Below the pieces are notes generated by a model. That model made no database searches and had not been told where the DNA came from. It saw nothing but the letters and a program-made list of their open reading frames with translations. A program made the translations under genes and the position numbers. Shown one piece after another: positions 1 through 4,460 of a DNA stretch of 6,748 nucleotides. Origin of the DNA: Verrucomicrobiota bacterium (GTDB lineage Bacteria; Verrucomicrobiota; Verrucomicrobiia; Limisphaerales; UBA9464); contig CANGMO010000126.1 of NCBI GenBank assembly GCA_947454295.1, forward strand, positions 1 through 6,748, read 5' to 3'. Within the stretch, counting starts at the first letter, position 1. Each line of letters starts with the position of its first letter.

Positions 1-125
1 GCCGCCGGGACATCATCAACCCTAATTCCACCGACTGGCGCGCCCGTTGGAATAACGACGACCAGCCACATCTTGAGGTAAAGTGGGTCGTGAATGCCGC
101 GGCCGAGGCGATTTTGGATCGCTAA
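1..125 (+). CDS. C-terminal end of an unidentified protein (partial)
   Basis: This is the last 40 codons of a gene whose 5' part lies left of the window; the frame begins at base 3 and stops with TAA at 123-125. The peptide has the composition of a real soluble protein: it opens RRDIINPNSTDWRARWNNDD, continues with a hydrophobic patch around LEVKWVVNAA and ends AAAEAILDR. The other two forward frames are closed in this stretch. There is no membrane segment. I do not recognise the family, and 40 residues are too few to assign a function. About 130 bases separate it from the next ORF, so the two need not be in one operon. Confidence 0.6.
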   Translation, partial: RRDIINPNSTDWRARWNNDDQPHLEVKWVVNAAAEAILDR

Positions 126-257
126 TCCAGTTCCGGTGCACGCCTCGTTTTGGGACGAAGAGTCGTTCCGATGTCGGGTGCCTCCTGACAGGCAATTCCC
201 GGGGTTGGCTGCTGAGGATTTGTTTGGCTGCCATCGGTCGAGCGCTACCCTGCGCCC

Positions 258-323
258 ATGGTGATCGTCCTCAAGCTCGTGCTGGCCATAGTGTCCGGAC
301 TGGTGATGTGTGCGTTGCTATGA
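258..323 (+). CDS. Putative 21-residue hydrophobic mini-ORF, translationally coupled to the next gene
   Basis: An ATG at 258 opens a 21-codon frame, MVIVLKLVLAIVSGLVMCAL plus a final Leu, ending with TGA at 321-323. Nearly the whole peptide could form one transmembrane helix, with Lys6 the only charged residue. The stop overlaps the start of the next gene as ATGA (320-323), the same junction seen between the next two genes and between the M14 and hemW genes. That argues for real translation, as either a leader peptide or a small membrane subunit. Against it: there is no clear Shine-Dalgarno sequence, the ORF is very short, and a hydrophobic stretch can arise by chance. I do not know a named family for it. 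Confidence 0.4.
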   Translation: MVIVLKLVLAIVSGLVMCALL

Positions 324-715
324 CGCGTCTGGGGCTTCTCCGGGATTCCCTATTCCGGCTCGCCACGGTCGCCTACGCGATCAACCGCTGGGGACTTAAA
401 CCTCGGCTGGCCTCAGCCTTTCTACACGGTCAGTTCAATGACCTGCTCCTGATTCCCGCTGCGCTGCCGCTGGTGCTGTGGTTGCACTCGCTGATGGGAT
501 GGCGTGATGCCGATCTGCCGCCCACCGCAACGGAGATCACCCTGCACCTGGTGGCGTGGTCGGTGATCTGCGAGGGAGTCGGGCCGCGGTGGTTTCACTG
601 GGGCGTGGCCGATGGATGGGATGTGGCGGCCTACGCCGCGGGAGGGCTCGCGGCCGGCTTGTGGTGGAATCGCGCGCGCTGGCGGACCGCATGGGTCGGG
701 CGCCGCGGCGTATGA
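320..715 (+). CDS. Small integral membrane protein, 131 residues, function unknown
   Basis: The ATG at 320 is preferred because it forms an ATGA overlap with the preceding mini-ORF and because the in-frame sequence upstream (from 83) reads like non-coding DNA. The 131-residue product has likely membrane segments at about 42-60, 73-88 and 100-116, and a weaker hydrophobic stretch at 11-21. Conserved-looking features are Asn40-Asp41 followed by LLLIPAALP, a Glu/Gly/Pro cluster at 85-89, and a DGWDVAAYAAGGLAAG block at 98-113. That layout resembles small bacterial membrane proteins sharing an 'ND..IP' segment and a later 'D.WDV..Y..GG' segment, a resemblance from memory only. The basic C-terminus (119-129) would be cytoplasmic under the positive-inside rule. 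Its stop overlaps the methyltransferase start (712-715), so the two are probably co-translated. No enzymatic role can be read from it. Confidence 0.8.
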   Translation: MTRLGLLRDSLFRLATVAYAINRWGLKPRLASAFLHGQFNDLLLIPAALPLVLWLHSLMGWRDADLPPTATEITLHLVAWSVICEGVGPRWFHWGVADGWDVAAYAAGGLAAGLWWNRARWRTAWVGRRGV

Positions 716-1401
716 GTTTTGACCGGCTGGCGCCCCACTATCTGGAGCTCGAACGTGTCCTCGCCGGCGAGGTGCTCCAGCAATCGCGCACTGCCCATCT
801 CGACGAGTTGCGCACCGTGCGTCGTGCGTTGCTGCTCGGCGAGGGACCGGGGCGTTTCTTGCGCGAACTACTGCGGGTCAACCCGACCGTGCAGGTCACC
901 GTCGTTGACCGCAGCCCGCGCATGCTCGCGGTGGCGCGAAAAGGCGTGGGGATTCGTGACCTGGTACGCGTGCGATTTGAGGTCCGCGACGTGCTGGCCA
1001 CGTGGGTGCCGGAATCGGGTGCGTACGATCTGATCGCCACCCATTGTTTCCTCGACTGCTTTCGTCCGAGTCAGCTGGAAGTGCTAATCCCCAATATCGC
1101 CCGCGGTGCCGCGCCTGACGCGCGCTGGGTGATCACCGACTTCCGCGAGCCCGCGGGTGGCTGGCGACGGCTGCGGGCCCGGGTGGTGCTCTGGTTGATG
1201 TACCGCGTCTTTCGCCTGCTGACGCGCCTGTCCGCGACGCACCTGACCCCTCCGGATCGTTACCTCGAGTCCGCGGGCTTCCGTCTCGCTTCACGCCGCC
1301 TCGCCTACCACGACATGCTACACGCCGACCTCTGGGTGCGGCGCGGCTCCGCTCCCCTTGGCGACGTAGCGGCCTTGGCACGAACTGCGGAGTGCGTCTG
1401 A
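712..1401 (+). CDS. Class I SAM-dependent methyltransferase
   Basis: The 229-residue protein probably transfers a methyl group from S-adenosylmethionine to an unidentified small-molecule or lipid acceptor. It starts MSFDRLAPHY, an opening typical of this group, at an ATG overlapping the upstream stop as ATGA. The Rossmann signals occur in order: a motif I variant ALLLGEGPGRFL at 39-50 (GEGPG in place of the usual GCGTG), an acidic strand end VTVVDRSPRML at 62-72 with Asp66 placed to bind the ribose, FEVRDVL at 89-95, YDLIATHCFLDCF at 105-117, and RWVITDF at 138-144. The hydrophobic stretch 157-170 may touch membrane or a hydrophobic substrate. The last 20 or so residues lie in DNA forming an inverted repeat with the downstream repeat, so the native C-terminus may have been altered. 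Coupling to a membrane protein suggests a membrane-associated substrate, but that is inference. Confidence 0.88.
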   Translation: MSFDRLAPHYLELERVLAGEVLQQSRTAHLDELRTVRRALLLGEGPGRFLRELLRVNPTVQVTVVDRSPRMLAVARKGVGIRDLVRVRFEVRDVLATWVPESGAYDLIATHCFLDCFRPSQLEVLIPNIARGAAPDARWVITDFREPAGGWRRLRARVVLWLMYRVFRLLTRLSATHLTPPDRYLESAGFRLASRRLAYHDMLHADLWVRRGSAPLGDVAALARTAECV

Positions 1402-1432
1402 GGAGGCCACGCCAAGGCCGCCAAGGCGCAAA
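1369..1432. repeat. Inverted repeat spanning the methyltransferase stop, with a CCAAGGC-type repeat
   Basis: GCGGCCTTGGC at 1369-1379 and GCCAAGGCCGC at 1411-1421 are perfect 11-bp inverted repeats separated by 31 bases, with the methyltransferase TGA (1399-1401) in the loop. The right arm belongs to a short direct repetition, GCCAAGGCC then GCCAAGGCG, followed by CAAAGA, a style of dispersed repeat common in Verrucomicrobiota. A further CCTTGGCG at 1356-1363 extends the left side. It could fold as a 3' hairpin, but no T-run follows, so I do not call it an intrinsic terminator. Confidence 0.6.
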
Positions 1433-1463
1433 GAGACTCGGAAAGTGACGCGGAATTGTTCCC

Positions 1464-1493
1464 GGTAGCGCGACACGGCTCTCGGTAGCGCGA
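1464..1493. repeat. Direct repetition of the element's left terminus
   Basis: GGTAGCGCGA occurs at 1464-1473 and again at 1484-1493, a 20-base offset. The second occurrence is the left end of the 108-bp element. The first looks like a duplicated or remnant terminus from another copy or an abortive insertion. Confidence 0.6.
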
Positions 1494-1591
1494 GGCTCCT
1501 GCCGAACGGGTGCGCAGAAGGCGGGTGCTGGAGCCATGGAGCGAAACAACACGCGTCCGCCGACCCGGCTCATCGCGAGATTCGCCCTACC
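1484..1591. repeat. 108-bp palindromic repeat element, copy 1 (MITE/REP-like)
   Basis: The element begins GGTAGCGCGA and ends TCGCCCTACC, near-perfect 10-bp terminal inverted repeats (one mismatch). Imperfect complementarity continues inward (GGCTC...CGGGT on the left against ACCCGGCTCAT on the right), so the whole unit can fold into a long hairpin. A second copy of exactly the same length lies at 2715-2822, with a shared left part (GGCTCCTGCCGAA) and right part (CGCGTCCGCC.ACCCGG and GAGATTCGC). It encodes nothing credible. It sits between two convergent units, the methyltransferase gene and the tRNA. The rest of the gene-free stretch 1402-1703 (outside this element and the 1464 terminus) shows nothing further I can identify. 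Confidence 0.75.
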
Positions 1592-1684
1592 CGCTGATGA
1601 AGCCGACCGGTTGTGGACCTGTTCCTGCGGTGCGGAAAATGGCGCTGCCGGCGTCAGGAGACGGCTGCATTTTGGAACGCCAAA

Positions 1685-1706
1685 CCACTTCGAGGAGAGG
1701 AAGTGG
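1685..1706 (-). terminator. Candidate tRNA terminator hairpin overlapping the CCA end
   Basis: CCACTTC (1685-1691) and GAAGTGG (1700-1706) form a perfect 7-bp stem with an 8-base loop. On the - strand the stem begins exactly at the encoded CCA of the tRNA and is followed by TTT, then mixed sequence. The position directly after a tRNA supports a terminator or processing signal; the short T-run weakens the intrinsic-terminator reading. Confidence 0.45.
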
Positions 1707-1778
1707 TGCCCCGGCTAGGACTTGAACCTAGAACCAACTGATTAAGAGTCAGCTGCTCTGCCATTGAGCTACCGAGGC
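1704..1778 (-). tRNA. tRNA-Lys (anticodon CTT), CCA end encoded
   Basis: The - strand folds into a complete cloverleaf. The acceptor stem pairs GCCTCGG with CCGGGGC (one G-T pair); discriminator A is followed by an encoded CCA at 1704-1706. The D arm is GCTC/GAGC with a 7-base loop AATGGCA. The anticodon arm is GCTGA/TCAGT around loop CTCTTAA, placing anticodon CTT at 1744-1746, which reads AAG lysine codons. A 5-base variable loop is followed by T arm CTAGG/CCTAG with loop TTCAAGT. All stems are intact and there is no intron. It is transcribed opposite to the methyltransferase cassette on its left and divergently from the DUF5069 gene on its right. Confidence 0.96.
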
Positions 1779-1792
1779 ATCAGGCGGCGCGG

Positions 1793-1821
1793 AAAATGGA
1801 GAGATCCCGGGGGCTTGTCAA
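1793..1821 (-). promoter_or_regulatory. Sigma-70-type promoter of the tRNA-Lys gene
   Basis: On the - strand a perfect -35 hexamer TTGACA (1816-1821) is followed, after a 17-base spacer, by CATTTT (1793-1798), a weak 3-of-6 match to TATAAT. The next bases, CCGCGCCGCC, form a GC-rich discriminator of the kind typical of growth-rate and stringently controlled stable-RNA promoters. Transcription would start near 1786, only about 8 bases before the mature tRNA 5' end. The -10 mismatch is the main doubt. Confidence 0.6.
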
Positions 1822-1846
1822 CGGTCCGATGCCGGATTCTTTTTTT

Positions 1847-2000
1847 GGACACGGATTGCACGGATTTTCACGGAGGCTTCTCAGCATGATTGCCGCATGA
1901 ACTGGTACACGAGGTGGAATGGTCCCGGTCTAGAACCCGCACCCCTTTGGCGGTCGACCTGTAGCAAATCCGTGTCCTTCCGTGAAATCCGTGTCTTTCC
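1847..2000. repeat. Dispersed 'CACGGATT' inverted-repeat element
   Basis: The left end reads GACACGGATT (1848-1857), then CACGGATTTTCACGGA. The right end holds two copies of AATCCGTGTC (1967-1976 and 1986-1995) separated by CTTCCGTGA. The left 10-mer is the exact reverse complement of both right copies, giving a roughly 150-bp unit with inverted ends and an unrelated interior. The interior has no credible gene. It lies between the divergent tRNA-Lys promoter and the DUF5069 gene. Runs of ACGGATT/AATCCGT are a familiar dispersed repeat type in Verrucomicrobiota. Confidence 0.65.
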
Positions 2001-2161
2001 ACTCCGGAGCCGGTGTCCGCAAATGGACCGCGAAACAGGTTGCCCCAATGGGCGTACGGTTTTTATCCTCCCCGCTCACAGCAATTCGTCGGGCGTCGCC
2101 GCCGTGAAGGCGTTGGCGTCCGTTGGGTTCAACGACATCAACGAAACCTTTCCCTCCCAAA
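2001..2161. other. Upstream region of the DUF5069 gene, no clear feature
   Basis: Together with the preceding repeat and the tRNA promoter this completes the gene-free stretch 1779-2161. It should contain the DUF5069 promoter, but I find no convincing -35/-10 pair. TTGCCC at 2040-2045 followed by TTTTAT at 2061-2066 has a spacer of only 15 bases and partial matches. No Shine-Dalgarno sequence precedes the ATG; the last 15 bases are pyrimidine-rich followed by AAA. Confidence 0.4.
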
Positions 2162-2608
2162 ATGAGTGCCACGATCGTCCCCTTGATCAGCTCTTCCGTC
2201 GCCGGCCCGCTCGGCGTCCTCCATCTTCCCCGTCTCTGGCTCAAGGCGTCCCTCGAGGCCGCCGGCAAGCTCGCGGCGGGCTATCCCGGCATCGGCCAGG
2301 GGTATGACATGATGGTCATCACCGGTCTCGGCCTGAATGCCGATGCCGTCCGCAAGTTCATCACCGACAGCAAGCCAACCTATCCCCAATTCGAGGCCTG
2401 GATCCGCTCGCAGCCCGGCGTGAACCTGTCCAAGGGCAACATTCACAAGCTGAACGTCAGCATCGCCGGCTACATCCACACCGATGAGGTTCGCAAGGGC
2501 ATCCTCGCGGCGAACAACCTGCCGGACAACGGCTCGGTCCTGCCCGACGCGATCAACCTGAACAACCTCGACGACTGGTTCGAATTCCACCAGGCCGTCC
2601 TGAAGTAA
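2162..2608 (+). CDS. DUF5069 family protein, function unknown
   Basis: The 148-residue product starts MSATIVPLISSSVAGPLG. I recognise the DUF5069 pattern: an N-terminal LGVLHLPRLWLKASLEAAGKL block at 18-37, YPGIGQGYD at 41-49, a helical GLGLNADAVRKFI segment at 55-67, and PTYPQFEAWI at 72-81. The C-terminal half (KGNIHKLNVSIAGY, then NLDDWFEFHQAV) matches the usual helical ending. There is no signal peptide or strong membrane segment, so it is probably cytoplasmic. No biochemical role is established for the family to my knowledge. An in-frame ATG at 2123 would add 13 residues, but the shorter start fits the family better. It stands alone: the tRNA upstream is divergent, hemW downstream is convergent, and a strong terminator follows within 20 bases. 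Confidence 0.88.
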   Translation: MSATIVPLISSSVAGPLGVLHLPRLWLKASLEAAGKLAAGYPGIGQGYDMMVITGLGLNADAVRKFITDSKPTYPQFEAWIRSQPGVNLSKGNIHKLNVSIAGYIHTDEVRKGILAANNLPDNGSVLPDAINLNNLDDWFEFHQAVLK

Positions 2609-2623
2609 GGATCCGCTTTCCAA

Positions 2624-2670
2624 AAAACGCCGACATGCCCCCGCGGGTGTGTCGGCGTTTTCGTTTTTTG
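2624..2670 (+). terminator. Rho-independent terminator after the DUF5069 gene
   Basis: AAAACGCCGACA (2624-2635) pairs perfectly over 12 bp with TGTCGGCGTTTT (2650-2661); the 14-base loop contains CCCGCGGG-like self-complementarity. A T-rich tract, CGTTTTTTG, follows at 2662-2670. The A-run on the 5' arm mirrors the T-run, so it could also act on - strand transcripts. It begins 15 bases after the TAA. Confidence 0.92.
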
Positions 2671-2714
2671 TTTCGGAGTGCGGGGGGAAGCGACGCGCCA
2701 CCCCGCTTTCAAAG

Positions 2715-2822
2715 GGTGGCGCGAGGCTCCTGCCGAAGCGGGTGTGTAGATGGCGGGTGGGATGCAGCCGGGCGAAGTGAAGCGCGTCCGCCCACCCGGT
2801 TAATAGGGAGATTCGCGCTACC
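2715..2822. repeat. 108-bp palindromic repeat element, copy 2 (MITE/REP-like)
   Basis: The ends are GGTGGCGCGA and TCGCGCTACC, complementary in 9 of 10 positions. The length is identical to copy 1, and there are strong blocks of identity at both ends, notably GCGAGGCTCCTGCCGAA and GAGATTCGC. The arms remain complementary well inward (GGCTCC..., CGGGTG against CACCCGG), so the transcript could fold into one long imperfect hairpin. It lies between the convergent DUF5069 and hemW genes. No protein is encoded. Confidence 0.75.
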
Positions 2823-2905
2823 GCAACGTGGTGGGTGGGCGAGACCTTTGAGGTGAAAGGTGGCATGAGGTGGCGTGTGATCCGCCTCCTCGCGTCGGCG
2901 GCTAC
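2798..2905. repeat. Right-hand repeat module, instance A
   Basis: This block covers the right end of element copy 2 and about 80 further bases, ending CGGCGGCTAC. It recurs at 3092-3198 with a single one-base gap and roughly 80% identity by hand alignment. The best-conserved core is GATCCGCCTCCT with GGCTAC at the end. Copy 1 at 1484-1591 lacks this extension, so it may be a separate module next to the 108-bp element. Confidence 0.7.
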
Positions 2906-2959
2906 GAGGGGGTGAGCTTCGTGACTGGATCGGCAATTGCCCCCCAAGTTGGTCCCGCT

Positions 2960-3029
2960 CGTTTGGAGTCCCGTCTTCAGACGGTCCGCGTTCGTCGCCC
3001 GGAGCCGCCTGAAGGCGGTACTACGAACG
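2960..3029. repeat. Stem-loop repeat element with 25-bp imperfect arms
   Basis: The left arm at 2960-2984 (CGTTTGGAGT..., CTTCAGACGG) and the right arm at 3005-3029 (CCGCCTGAAGG..., TACGAACG) are inverted repeats matching in 20 of 25 positions, with a 20-base loop. Each arm contains a smaller palindrome around CTTCAG or CTGAAG. The element is unrelated in sequence to the 108-bp family. Arms of the 'GTCCCGCCTTCAGGCGG' type are a familiar verrucomicrobial repeat. Confidence 0.7.
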
Positions 3030-3091
3030 GGTTGCCGCGCGATGACACAGCTCTGTGCCGAGGGTTGGATTCCGAGGGGGTCGGTAGGTCC

Positions 3092-3198
3092 GGCTCACTG
3101 GGAGATTCGCCCTAACGCGACGTGGGGGTGTGCGAGACCCGTGGCGGTTAAGGTGGAATGAGGCGGCGTGCGATCCGCCTCCTTCCGTCGTCGGCTAC
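3092..3198. repeat. Right-hand repeat module, instance B, abutting the hemW stop
   Basis: This block aligns with 2798-2905 at roughly 80% identity. It includes a degenerate right terminus TCGCCCTAAC at 3108-3117 and ends CGGCTAC, whose reverse complement carries the TAG stop of hemW (3195-3197). Within it GAGGCGG (3160-3166) and CCGCCTC (3175-3181) form a perfect 7-bp stem with an 8-base loop, 14 bases past the hemW stop on the - strand; no T-run follows. The sequence to the left (about 3030-3091) may be a decayed left half of the 108-bp element, but similarity there is weak. Outside the listed elements, 2671-3194 shows nothing else. Confidence 0.65.
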
Positions 3199-4460
3199 CG
3201 CAGCATCAGCTCGGCGGCGGCGTCGGCGTAGCGGAGGCCGGTGCGGTTGAGTCGGAAGGACTCGGCGGTCTCCTCGGCCCAGCCGCGTTGCAGCAGGGTG
3301 TTCAGACTCTCGCGCCACTCGCCGCGCAGATCCATGCCGGTGCGCTGCTGGAATTCCTCAAACGGCCAGCCGGCATTCATGCGCAATCCGAAGGCGGCCA
3401 GCTCGCCGGCCCGGCCCATCGGCGTGAGCGACTCGGTCCACTCCTGCGCCCGACGTCCGCGCTCCAGGCGCTCGATCCAGAGGTTGGTGTTTGACCAGTT
3501 CTTGGAACGCTTTCCCTGGATCGATTCGCTGGCGCTGGGCCCGATGCCGAAGTAGTCGCGTCCACGCCAGTATCCGACGTTGTGACGGCAGGCGAGGTCG
3601 GGAATGGTCGGTGCCGTGGATCCGGCGGGACGGGGACCGTCGCGGGTCACGCGGTGGTCGCGGGCGAAGTTGGCGATCTCGTACTGCCGCAGTCCGTCTG
3701 CGGCGCACCGGTCGATGAGCGCGTCGTACATCGTGCAGGCGAGCGCTTCGTCGACGTCGAATTCCCCGGCCTTGAGCTGGTGGAAGAGCGGGGTGTCGTC
3801 CTCGTAGATCACCTCGTAGCAGCTCAGGTGTTCCGTGCCGAGGGCCAGGGCTTCATCGAGCGTGCGATGCCACAACTCCAGCGTCTGACCGGGAATGGCA
3901 AACATCAGGTCGATGTTCAGATTGTCGAAGCCGGCATTTCGCAGGATGTCGTGGCTGCGGAATACCTGGTCGCGTGAATGAATTCTGCCGAGGCGGTCGA
4001 GCAGCGCCTCGTCGAGCGACTGCACGCCCATGGAAATCCGGTTCACGCCGAACCGTCGCAGCAGCGCCGCCTTGTCGGCGGAGACGGTGGCGGGATTGCA
4101 TTCCACGGTCCATTCAGCGGCGCCGAGGAGATTCAATCGCTCCATGGCGCCCAGGATGGTCTCCCACTGGCGAAGGGTGAGCAGTGACGGCGTGCCGCCG
4201 CCGAAGAATACGGTCTCGGGCCTGCAGTGGGGTGCGATGAGTTCGAGCTCCTTCACCAGCGCGCCCACGAATCGCTCGATGATGTCGCCTGAAGGGGGCG
4301 CCGAGTAGAAGGCGCAGTACTCGCACTTGTGTGCGCAGAAGGGGACGTGGACGTAGAGGCCGCGGACGGGTGCCTCGGGTAATCCCGGCGTGATGGAGTC
4401 GGCCGGCGCCGGGACCGCGGCGCGGGGACGCAGGTTGAGCGGGGAAACGGCGGCGCTCAT
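3195..4460 (-). CDS. hemW: HemW, radical SAM heme chaperone
   Basis: HemW proteins bind heme and deliver it to target apoproteins; many are misannotated as oxygen-independent coproporphyrinogen oxidase HemN. The 421-residue product has the radical SAM cluster motif CX3CX2C at Cys42, Cys46 and Cys49 in YVHVPFCAHKCEYCAF. The usual HemN fourth cysteine (CX3CX2CXC) is absent, favouring HemW. Further signals: FFGGGTPS at 85-92, VECNP at 119-123, NRISMGVQSLD at 140-150, AIPGQT at 188-193, YEIANFA at 260-266, and the HNXXYW signature HNVGYW at 293-298 followed by YFGIG. The ATG at 4458-4460 overlaps the M14 stop as ATGA and is the only reasonable start. Oddities: a 34-residue Pro/Ala-rich N-terminal extension, Ala where 'YCDF' is usual, and about 24 residues between YEIANFA and CRHN, where roughly five are typical. 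The TAG stop lies at the edge of a dispersed repeat. Confidence 0.93.
   Translation of the reverse strand: MSAAVSPLNLRPRAAVPAPADSITPGLPEAPVRGLYVHVPFCAHKCEYCAFYSAPPSGDIIERFVGALVKELELIAPHCRPETVFFGGGTPSLLTLRQWETILGAMERLNLLGAAEWTVECNPATVSADKAALLRRFGVNRISMGVQSLDEALLDRLGRIHSRDQVFRSHDILRNAGFDNLNIDLMFAIPGQTLELWHRTLDEALALGTEHLSCYEVIYEDDTPLFHQLKAGEFDVDEALACTMYDALIDRCAADGLRQYEIANFARDHRVTRDGPRPAGSTAPTIPDLACRHNVGYWRGRDYFGIGPSASESIQGKRSKNWSNTNLWIERLERGRRAQEWTESLTPMGRAGELAAFGLRMNAGWPFEEFQQRTGMDLRGEWRESLNTLLQRGWAEETAESFRLNRTGLRYADAAAELMLR

Noticed and set aside
152..169. Small hairpin GGGACGA/TCGTTCC after the first gene
   Set aside because: Seven pairs including a G-T pair, a 4-base loop and no T-run; too weak to call a terminator.
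83..319. Upstream in-frame extension of the membrane protein to an ATG at 83
   Set aside because: It overlaps the preceding gene, is Arg/Cys-rich and lacks protein-like character. The coupled ATG at 320 explains the family-like sequence.
1133..1573. A 146-codon - strand open frame over the methyltransferase end
   Set aside because: Arg/Pro-rich, antisense to a real gene and starting inside repeat element copy 1; not credible.
1510..1725. Short + strand frames within repeat copy 1 and the tRNA
   Set aside because: They consist of repeat DNA and antisense tRNA and would not encode a conserved protein.
2040..2066. Possible promoter TTGCCC...TTTTAT before the DUF5069 gene
   Set aside because: The 15-base spacer and only partial matches to both hexamers do not separate it from chance.
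2138..2947. A 269-codon open frame on the - strand across the DUF5069 gene and repeats
   Set aside because: It runs antisense through the DUF5069 gene, its terminator and a repeat element, has a Arg/Asp-rich low-complexity composition, and shows no domain. It is a shadow of GC-rich codon use.
1402..3194. CRISPR array or genomic island at the tRNA
   Set aside because: Repeats are irregularly spaced palindromic elements of different families, with no equal spacers, cas genes, integrase or duplicated tRNA end.
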